Assembly: GCA_964461885.1 (NCBI GenBank)
Contig: CAYWVY010000062.1
Coordinates: forward strand, 1-12,777
Reading direction: 5' to 3'
DNA length: 12,777 nt
From: UBA288 sp964461885
GTDB lineage: Archaea; Halobacteriota; Methanomicrobia; Methanomicrobiales; Methanospirillaceae
Part shown: piece by piece, positions 7,313 through 12,777 of the stretch
How positions within the stretch are numbered: position 1 is the stretch's first letter
How the letters are laid out: each line of letters starts with the position of its first letter
Made by a program: the position numbers and the translations under genes
Notes under the pieces: model-generated
Told to the model about the DNA's origin: nothing
What the model saw: the letters and a program-made list of their open reading frames with translations, nothing else
Databases searched by the model: none

Positions 7313-10300
7313 TGCTCTCCGGCGCCCCCAAGCCATCGCTCACCGACGCCCAGCAGAGAGCCCTTGCCTATGATAAGAGCCTCTGTGTGACGGCCAGCGC
7401 CGGAACCGGCAAGACGCACACCCTTGTGAGCAGGTATCTCCACCTCCTGGAACAATCCGGATGTAAACCCTCAGAGATACTGGCACTGACATTCACCGAC
7501 AAAGCAGCGGCGGAGATGAAAAATCGTCTCGTCAAGGAGATCTACGAAAAGGAAGGAGACTACTGGAACGAGATCAAGGACGCGCTGATTGGGGCCCGTC
7601 TGAGTACATTCCACTCCTTCTGCTGGGGCCTCATCAAAGAGTTCTCCTTCGAATCGGGTCTTGATCGCTCGGGTTCGGTTCCGAACGAGGCTGCGCTCGC
7701 AACGATCATCGAAGACGGCATACAGCGGCTCTTCACGAGACGGGAGCAGGACGAGGTCCGGAAGGCTACTGCCCGGTGCCTGATTGCATGGGGTGAGAGC
7801 CAGACACGGACGTGTCTCGAGATATTGTATAAAAAGCGACATATCTCCCGGGCATTCTTCGCTGCATTCGCATCGGATCCTGCGGAACGTATCTCGCAAT
7901 GGCAGAATTGCGTCGCCTCGGTCAGGAACGACGTGGTCGAATCTCTCACCTCCGATCCCGCCTTCCGCGAGGCTCTCCAGTCGCTGGTTCAGTATGCGGA
8001 AGACTTCGGAGGTGACGGAGACGCAGCGACGAGGTACCTGCGAGAGATCCGTCCGCACCTGGAGGTTGCCCTCTCCGACGGGTCTCCCGAAGCACTGTGC
8101 GACGCCCTGGTCTCACTCGCCACGATCAGAGGCGGCCGAACGAATATGGGGAGCAAAAAGGTGTTTGGGGATCGGGTGACCGGCCTCCGGGAAGCGTATA
8201 TCGCGATGAGTGCCAGGGTGAAGGCGCTCCCCACGGATGTTCTCACCCTCAATTTTGACCCCGCTTCTCCGGCCATGATGCTCACGCTGGACCTTGTCCG
8301 GGACCTTGACGTGATGTTCTCCTCGTTCTCGCGTGATGTCGAGCAGGAGAAACGCAGGGCGGGGGTGATCGACTACACCGACATGATCAACCTGGCGTAC
8401 AGGATGGTCCACGAGAACCCGTCAATAGGGGAGACGCTCAATCGACGCTATCGGTTCATCATGGTGGACGAGTTCCAGGACACCGATCCCGTCCAGAACG
8501 GTATTATCTTAAAAATACTCTCGTTTGGCGATGACAATCCGAAGAAACTCTTCGTGGTGGGCGATCCGAAACAGTCCATCTATCTGTTTCGTGACGCCGA
8601 CGTAACCCAGTTCAAAGAGACGAACGACTCCATCAAAAAATGGGGAGGAGAAGAACTCCCCCTCGATGAAAATTTCCGAAGTACCCCCGCAGTGATCCAT
8701 TTTGTCAATGGCCTCTTCGGGAGAATCTTCGCTGAAACAAAAAACGACTGGGATTTCCTCTACAAACAGGTCTCTCCCACAAAGGACAGGCAGGACGATG
8801 CCGGGTCTGTCGAGCTGCTCATCACGCCGAAGGGAGACACTGCGCAGCAGTCGGCGATCCTCGAATTCGACACCCTTGCGAAGAAAATCGGTACTCTGGT
8901 ACGGTCCGGAGAAAAGGCGGTCTACTGGGATGCGAACGGAAAACACATCACGACACCACGTGCGGCAACGTACCGGGATAGTGCCATATTAATCGAGACC
9001 AGGACCCACCTCCTCTACCTTCTCTCGGCGCTCACTGCACACGAGATCCCGTTCAGGGTACATGGCGGTCTCGGGTTCTGGCAGACCCAGGAGGTCGTGG
9101 ACGTTTGCAACGTCCTCTCCTTCCTCTGTAATCCCTCTGATGATATCGCTCTGTACGGGGCGTTGCGGTCTCCGTTCTTTGGGCTCTCTGATGCCGAGAT
9201 CTTTTCCCTCTGTGGCGGGAGAGGAGAGGGACTCTATCGACACTGCCGACAGGCACAGGACGAGAGGATCCGGAGGATGGCAGCCATCCTCTCTCGCTGG
9301 CTCAACGAGGCTCGGCGCATCCCCCCCTCCGAGCTGATCCGCCACATCTTTGACGACACTGATATCTATGTCGTCTATGCAGCGCTCCCCGACGGGCTCC
9401 AGAGGATCTCCAATCTGGAAAAGTTCTGTGACTATGTAAGCGGGAGCGAACGCCTCGGGTTCTATACAATCGATCGTCTCGTCAGGGACCTCACTCTCCT
9501 TATCGATACCGAAGAGAGGGAAGGGGAGGCTGATGCTGCATCCGATGACGATGTCGTCAGCGTCATGACCGTCCATGCAGCGAAAGGACTTGAGTTCCCG
9601 ATCGTGTGGGTGCCCCGGGTGTCCGAGTCGATGAGGACGCGCTCCGATGCAATCGAGGTAGATTACAGGCTGGGCATCGGGATCAAGCTGCCATCAACCG
9701 AAAAAGCCGGGACGCTGGAGCGGTCCCCACCGTCTGCCCTGATGGATTACTTCAATCGACAGAAGGACTTCGCAGAGTACAAGCGTCTCTTTTACGTGGC
9801 GACAACTCGGGCAAAGGATCATCTCATCCTGTCTGGAACCGAGATCGACCCGGATTCGGTTTCAGAGAATCCGGCAGAGTATACCAGCCGGATGAAGATG
9901 ATGCTCGGACATTTTCGGATCCCCATCCCGGAAGAAGGCGAATCCTTTGACTACACCGGGATACCGGACGTGTCGTTCAGGATCTCTCATTGTAATAGAT
10001 CGGGCACCCGGATGTTCGATACGACACAGAGAGAGTTGATCGAACCGACGACCCCTGATTCACTCACCTTTCCCGAGTTTCGGACTTTGCGCCCGGATAT
10101 CGACAGAGCGGACCGGATCTTCAGTCCGAGCGAGATCGAACTCTACAGTCGGTCCCCTGACCTGCACAGGGAACGGTATATTGAAAAAACGCCGGACACG
10201 TCATCTCTAGCCGTATCGGTTTTCGAGGACCAACCCTGGACCGAGGGCCAGGTTATCCACGAGGTCTTTTCTGGAATCCCCCCGGCAACAGTGCTCCGCT

Positions 10301-10710
10301 CTCGAGGCCTTCCGCTGAAAGAGGAACGTATTGAGTATTATCAAACGCTCTATGATCGGTTCTGGTCTTCACCGATTGTGGCCGGCCGGGAACAACACCA
10401 CGTCGAATTTCCCTTCCTGCTCAATGTAGATGGATTCAGGATTCAGGGGTATATCGATCTCCTTCTTCGGACCCGGACCGGATGGGCTGTGATTGACTAT
10501 AAGACCGGAAAACCCGGGAACGGGGAAGAGTACGCCCTCCAGCTGGCCGTGTACACGATGGCGGCGGAGTCGATAACCGGAGAGAAGGTAAAGGCGTATC
10601 TGTACTTCACGGAGAATAGTGAATTCGTCGAGATAGACCCGGATCTTAAAAAAATCAGGACGGAGATCTGCACGGCCTGTTCGAGTATTTTAGAGAGTGA
10701 GAATGTCTGA
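7312..10710 (+). CDS. addA: AddA-like UvrD/Rep helicase-nuclease subunit
   Basis: A 1132-residue SF1A helicase with a C-terminal PD-(D/E)XK nuclease, the layout of AddA and RecB. It should be the motor and second nuclease of the complex formed with the upstream AddB-like protein, acting on DNA ends. All motifs look intact: Q-motif LTDAQQRAL (10-18), Walker A TASAGTGKT (27-35), Ia LTFTDKAAAEM (59-69), II VDEFQDTD (385-392), III VVGDPKQSIYLFR (415-427), IV LDENFRS (451-457), V VMTVHAAKGLEFPIVWV (751-767) and VI RLFYVATTRAKDHLIL (825-840). Nuclease residues: H983, E1032, D1049 (GYIDL), D1062 and K1064 (IDYKTG), Q1077. No Fe-S cysteine pattern is seen here, as expected for AddA. The ATG at 7312 overlaps the addB TAA by one base; GGGAG at 7298-7302 serves as ribosome binding site, so the subunits are likely translated in step. 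It is slightly shorter than typical bacterial AddA. RecB is less likely because the partner carries a nuclease and no recD is present. Confidence 0.88.
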   Translation: MLSGAPKPSLTDAQQRALAYDKSLCVTASAGTGKTHTLVSRYLHLLEQSGCKPSEILALTFTDKAAAEMKNRLVKEIYEKEGDYWNEIKDALIGARLSTFHSFCWGLIKEFSFESGLDRSGSVPNEAALATIIEDGIQRLFTRREQDEVRKATARCLIAWGESQTRTCLEILYKKRHISRAFFAAFASDPAERISQWQNCVASVRNDVVESLTSDPAFREALQSLVQYAEDFGGDGDAATRYLREIRPHLEVALSDGSPEALCDALVSLATIRGGRTNMGSKKVFGDRVTGLREAYIAMSARVKALPTDVLTLNFDPASPAMMLTLDLVRDLDVMFSSFSRDVEQEKRRAGVIDYTDMINLAYRMVHENPSIGETLNRRYRFIMVDEFQDTDPVQNGIILKILSFGDDNPKKLFVVGDPKQSIYLFRDADVTQFKETNDSIKKWGGEELPLDENFRSTPAVIHFVNGLFGRIFAETKNDWDFLYKQVSPTKDRQDDAGSVELLITPKGDTAQQSAILEFDTLAKKIGTLVRSGEKAVYWDANGKHITTPRAATYRDSAILIETRTHLLYLLSALTAHEIPFRVHGGLGFWQTQEVVDVCNVLSFLCNPSDDIALYGALRSPFFGLSDAEIFSLCGGRGEGLYRHCRQAQDERIRRMAAILSRWLNEARRIPPSELIRHIFDDTDIYVVYAALPDGLQRISNLEKFCDYVSGSERLGFYTIDRLVRDLTLLIDTEEREGEADAASDDDVVSVMTVHAAKGLEFPIVWVPRVSESMRTRSDAIEVDYRLGIGIKLPSTEKAGTLERSPPSALMDYFNRQKDFAEYKRLFYVATTRAKDHLILSGTEIDPDSVSENPAEYTSRMKMMLGHFRIPIPEEGESFDYTGIPDVSFRISHCNRSGTRMFDTTQRELIEPTTPDSLTFPEFRTLRPDIDRADRIFSPSEIELYSRSPDLHRERYIEKTPDTSSLAVSVFEDQPWTEGQVIHEVFSGIPPATVLRSRGLPLKEERIEYYQTLYDRFWSSPIVAGREQHHVEFPFLLNVDGFRIQGYIDLLLRTRTGWAVIDYKTGKPGNGEEYALQLAVYTMAAESITGEKVKAYLYFTENSEFVEIDPDLKKIRTEICTACSSILESENV

Positions 10711-10749
10711 GTAACTGGAATTACCGTACACGTTCATCTCTCAAGCTCG

Positions 10750-10855
10750 CAGGGGTGAGGGGCAGTCGAGAATGCCGGCATCCAGCTGATCCTCGCCGGC
10801 CCGGGTCGGGCAAGACCCGCGTCATCCCGTGGAGATCGGCCGGCTCGCCCACGCA
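10750..10855 (+). pseudogene. Decayed remnant of a UvrD-type SF1 helicase N-terminus
   Basis: In one plus frame, 10762-10806 reads AVENAGIQLILAGPG. After a single missing base the next frame (10809-10826) reads GKTRVI. Together they give the N-terminal block of a UvrD-type helicase with Walker A, LILAGPGSGKTRVI. A glutamine codon at 10750 sits roughly where the Q-motif residue is expected, and a stop at 10756 lies just before AVEN. A second one-base slip would continue as EIGRLAHAA (10829-10855), plausible for the following helix. No start, no downstream motifs and at least two frameshifts, so it cannot be functional. It lies about 50 bases past the addA stop and its end overlaps the 3' end of the opposite RHH gene. 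It is not a copy of addA, whose own Walker A region reads CVTASAGTGKT. Short match, read by eye. Confidence 0.5.
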
Positions 10856-11153
10856 GCCGCCGATGCCGCTGCTGTCCGGGTCAGCGCCTCGGGTTTCATC
10901 ATCCGATCCGCGAAGGCGTCGCGCTCGGCGGTGACGGTCGCCGGGGTCTCCTCGACGGTCAGGATCGCCTCCTCCATGCGGGTACGTTCGGCGGCGGTGA
11001 GGTGTGCGCCGCCGGGGCTCCCCGGGGTCTCCCCGTTATCGCACGGGAGCATGCCTGCCGTGTCCACTCGGCCCGGGAAAGGCCGGCCGTCGCCGAGGCG
11101 GGGTCTATTCCGGCTGCGGCGTCATTGGGAAGGGAGATCGATAACTTCTGCAT
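10822..11153 (-). pseudogene. Probable frameshifted ribbon-helix-helix (CopG/Arc-type) protein
   Basis: The start at 11153 gives MQKLSISLPNDAAAGIDPAS then GLSRAEWTRQACSRAI, a typical ribbon-helix-helix DNA-binding fold: a short beta strand, two helices and the GxSRxxWxR turn. GAGG eight bases upstream supports the start. The frame then becomes low-complexity (GRPRGAPAAHTSPPPN) and stops at 10959, giving 64 residues. A one-base shift within the C/G runs at 11012-11034 instead yields AHLTAAERTRMEEAILTVEE continuing to a stop at 10822, which reads like a helical C-terminal region. One ancestral gene of about 110 codons with a one-base deletion is the simplest reading. Alternatives are a sequencing error in GC runs, or two overlapping genes. 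Such proteins usually repress their own operon or a toxin; no toxin partner is visible. Confidence 0.5.
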
Positions 11154-11327
11154 GGTAAACGCCTCGGGTGTCGTCGGGGTGCACGGCCGATGCCGCGGGG
11201 TGTGCTCGAAGGGTTCCGTGGTCCCCGGCCGGAGGCCCCGGTTCTGCCGACGAATTCTCGGCGGGAGCGGCCTTAGCCGTGTCGCTTTGCGCGGGCGGGC
11301 CTGGCCGGCGCGAAGGAGAATACGTGC

Positions 11328-11534
11328 ATGGGCGGAGACCGGACCGGGGGAATGCATTTCACCGGTCGGGACGATCACTCCATCAGGGGAACGTCGATGG
11401 GGTGGTTCGAGCGGGTGCGGCATTGGCTCCGGGAACGACCGATAAAGAGCGCCGCCCCTCCGTACCGACGGACGACGCGGGACGACGAGGAGGACGAGGA
11501 GGTTGCCGAGCTCCTCGCGATCGATATCATCTGA
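11328..11534 (+). CDS. Small hypothetical protein with an acidic C-terminus
   Basis: A 68-codon gene I do not recognise. AAGGAG at 11313-11318 lies nine bases before the ATG at 11328. A second in-frame ATG at 11397 (MGWFERVRHWLRERP) is also preceded by a good site, AGGGG, and gives 45 residues; the aromatic, basic stretch after it looks more like real protein than the Gly/His-rich lead, so the shorter form may be correct. The mature-looking part has a basic amphipathic N-terminal helix, a linker and an acidic run, DDEEDEEVAELLAIDII, at the end. No membrane segment or cysteine motif is present. It converges with the ADP-ribosylglycohydrolase gene, the stops lying about 30 bases apart. Confidence rests on the ribosome binding sites and biased composition only. 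Confidence 0.45.
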   Translation: MGGDRTGGMHFTGRDDHSIRGTSMGWFERVRHWLRERPIKSAAPPYRRTTRDDEEDEEVAELLAIDII

Positions 11535-11565
11535 TCTCGCGGGAGTCGGGCCGCGCGGGACCCCG

Positions 11566-12504
11566 CTACGTCGTCGGCAGTTCGCCGCTCAGGGCGAAGA
11601 GGCCGTCCGCGAACTTCTCGATCACCCCGGCCTGCGCGAGCCCCTCCCGCCACCGTGCGGGGATGCCGTCGATGCCGTAGTACGCGCCGGCCAGCCCACC
11701 GTACACGGCGCCGGTCGTGTCCGCGTCGTCGCCGAGGTTGACGGCCAGGAGGACGCCCTCTTCGAACGACGAGGAGCGGGCGAAGGCCCAGAGCGCGGCC
11801 TCGATGCACCCGACGGCACCGCCGGCGGCGCGGATAGCCGGCGGCTCCCGCTCACGGAACGACCCCCGGGCTACCTCGTCGATCTCGGGGTGGAGCGGGT
11901 GCTCGTTCCAGCCGCAGGGGGCCGGGGAGAAGCGCGGGGCGAGCAGTTCGTCCTTTGTGAGGCCCTGCATCGCCCCGACGATGAGCGCGCCGCAGTATCT
12001 ACAGGCATCGACGCAGACCGGCAGCGCGTGGGTGGTCGCCGAGCTCCGGCCCGCGAGCCCGACGGCTAGGGCGGGGTTACGGTGGTACGCGAGCGGGACC
12101 GGGGCCACGCGCATCAGGGAGCCGTTCCCGGCCGATCGTTCCGAGGCCAGACCACTCTCGGGGTCTCCCGTCCGTTCGTAGTTGTGAAGCGCGGCCCGCG
12201 TCGTGGTGCCGATGTCGAAACAGTGGCCGGTCGCGCTCAGGTGGCCGGAGCGGTACCACGCCACGTAGCGGTCGAGCTGGTCCCGCAGGTCGAAACCCCG
12301 ACGCCCGACCAGGCTCTCGGCCAGGCAGAGGGCGAGCGAGGTGTCGTCCGTCCAGGTGCCGGCCTCAAGATCGAACGGGCCGCCGGCCCGGAAGTCCGTC
12401 ACGGGCGGAAACGTGCCCGGGGCCTCGAACTCAACGGGGGCGCCGAGCGCGTCGCCCACGGCGAGGCCGGTGAGCGATCCCCTTACACGGTCGTGCGGGT
12501 CCAT
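11566..12504 (-). CDS. ADP-ribosylglycohydrolase (DraG/ARH-type)
   Basis: A 312-residue protein of the ADP-ribosylglycohydrolase family, which removes ADP-ribose from modified proteins or nucleic acids using two metal ions; DraG, its best-known member, reactivates dinitrogenase reductase. Visible in order: GSLTGLAVGDALGAPVEF (9-26), the metal-binding WTDDT (51-55), AGNGSLMRVAPVPL (125-138), SATTH (155-159) and the second metal site NLGDDADTTGAVYGGLAGAYYG (D259, D260, D262, T263). All expected metal ligands are present and length is normal. The frame is open upstream to 12702, but the start at 12504 is chosen because the family begins a few residues before GSLTGLAVGDALG, and a GGAGGTG site lies 11 bases upstream. 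No DraT or nitrogenase genes are in the window, so the substrate is unknown; an isolated hydrolase is common in this family. Strongly G/C at third positions. Confidence 0.93.
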   Translation of the reverse strand: MDPHDRVRGSLTGLAVGDALGAPVEFEAPGTFPPVTDFRAGGPFDLEAGTWTDDTSLALCLAESLVGRRGFDLRDQLDRYVAWYRSGHLSATGHCFDIGTTTRAALHNYERTGDPESGLASERSAGNGSLMRVAPVPLAYHRNPALAVGLAGRSSATTHALPVCVDACRYCGALIVGAMQGLTKDELLAPRFSPAPCGWNEHPLHPEIDEVARGSFREREPPAIRAAGGAVGCIEAALWAFARSSSFEEGVLLAVNLGDDADTTGAVYGGLAGAYYGIDGIPARWREGLAQAGVIEKFADGLFALSGELPTT

Positions 12505-12515
12505 CCCCAAACGTA

Positions 12516-12522
12516 CACCTCC
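12516..12522 (-). promoter_or_regulatory. Ribosome binding site fixing the ADP-ribosylglycohydrolase start
   Basis: On the minus strand this reads GGAGGTG, a full match to the anti-Shine-Dalgarno core, 11 bases before the ATG at 12504. It decides against the 66-codon longer frame starting at 12702, whose extra residues are Pro/Arg-rich and unlike the family. Confidence 0.55.
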
Positions 12523-12665
12523 CGGCGGTTTACGCTTTACTGAGTGCTCGGGGAAGTCCACGGGATGACCCGCGCCCGGCAGCCTGCACGGCCCGGGAGC
12601 TCGCCAGACGGGGCAGAGAGGTGCGACAGGTGTCTTGACCACCGTATGCAGGCGATCCAGCACCC

Positions 12666-12672
12666 TTAATAA
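12666..12672 (+). promoter_or_regulatory. Candidate TATA box for the GYD-domain gene
   Basis: TTAATAA in GC-rich surroundings, 24-30 bases ahead of the ATG at 12696. That spacing would place transcription start at or very near the start codon. A GGGAAGGGG stretch (12681-12689) just before the ATG could also act as a ribosome binding site if transcription begins earlier. Confidence 0.4.
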
Positions 12673-12695
12673 CGACCAGCGGGAAGGGGTCCACC

Positions 12696-12777
12696 ATGGC
12701 ACTCTATGTCATGCTGGGGAACCTGAAGGGCGAGGCGTTCGGCAAGCTCGAAAGCCTCGAGGAGCGGGACGGGAGAT
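12696..12777 (+). CDS. Probable GYD-domain protein, 5' end only
   Basis: Only the first 27 codons are inside the window. They begin MALYVMLGNLKGEAF and continue with a charged stretch (KLESLEERDGR). The first-strand pattern M-x-x-Y-V-x-L-G-x-x resembles small GYD-domain proteins (about 95-110 residues, dimeric ferredoxin-like fold, function unknown). A GGGAAGGGG stretch ends six bases before the ATG, and a TATA-like TTAATAA lies about 27 bases upstream. It is divergent from the ADP-ribosylglycohydrolase gene across about 190 bp. Too little is visible to be sure of the family. Confidence 0.5.
   Translation, partial: MALYVMLGNLKGEAFGKLESLEERDGR

Noticed and set aside
11154..11423. Upstream extension of the RHH frame by 90 codons
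   Set aside because: Pro/Arg-rich, non-family sequence; the ATG at 11153 has its own GAGG site and begins the beta strand directly.
11002..11445. Plus-strand frame of 147 codons over the RHH gene
   Set aside because: High-GC shadow with no recognisable domain.
11566..12504. Nitrogenase regulation (DraG proper)
   Set aside because: No DraT or nif genes are visible, and most family members act on other substrates, so the symbol draG is not assigned.
12505..12702. 66-codon N-terminal extension of the ADP-ribosylglycohydrolase
   Set aside because: Pro/Arg-rich, overlaps the divergent promoter region, and a GGAGGTG site supports the start at 12504.
1..12777. CRISPR arrays, tRNA/rRNA genes, insertion sequences, integrase or attachment sites
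   Set aside because: No regularly spaced repeats, no tRNA-like fold, no transposase motif and no terminal inverted repeats were seen on either strand.

Overview
The window looks like a piece of a GC-rich euryarchaeal chromosome, most plausibly a methanogen of the Methanomicrobiales (Methanoculleus-like). That placement is an inference. It rests on BRE/TATA-like elements 25-45 bases ahead of several starts instead of bacterial -35/-10 boxes, on GGAGGTG-type ribosome binding sites, and on the gene families present. No rRNA or tRNA confirms it.

Layout: (1) 1-1899, minus strand: the 5' part of a large PLD-nuclease/SF2-helicase gene (DUF3427-type family). It runs off the left edge and is broken by a perfect 14-bp tandem duplication at 395-422. 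(2) 1900-2272: a divergent intergenic region. (3) 2273-3846, plus strand: an HNH endonuclease gene overlapping a HIT-family hydrolase gene by 13 bp. (4) 3847-4213: non-coding, with a TATA-like element and two palindromes just after the HIT stop. (5) 4214-10710, plus strand: a two-gene operon for an AddAB-like helicase-nuclease, with an AddB-like Fe-S nuclease subunit followed by an AddA-like UvrD helicase-nuclease; stop and start overlap as TAATG. (6) 10711-11153: decayed DNA with a remnant of a second SF1 helicase N-terminus (Walker A still readable) running into a frameshifted ribbon-helix-helix gene on the minus strand. (7) 11328-11534: a small plus-strand gene with an acidic C-terminus. 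(8) 11566-12504, minus strand: an ADP-ribosylglycohydrolase gene. (9) 12696 to the edge, plus strand: the start of a probable GYD-domain gene.

Functionally, the first 10.7 kb is dominated by DNA processing: a PLD-helicase, an HNH nuclease, a nucleotide hydrolase and a dual-nuclease helicase complex. With disrupted genes on both sides, this resembles an accessory DNA-repair or defence island rather than housekeeping sequence. The HNH-HIT pair is tightly coupled and faces away from the PLD-helicase, so the three may form one module. AddAB would resect double-strand breaks and degrade linear foreign DNA. Archaea usually do end resection with HerA-NurA and Mre11-Rad50, so an AddAB-like pair here suggests acquisition from bacteria. 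The addAB genes and the helicase tolerate more A/T at third codon positions than the HNH, HIT and ADP-ribosylglycohydrolase genes, which fits a mosaic origin (judged by eye, not computed).
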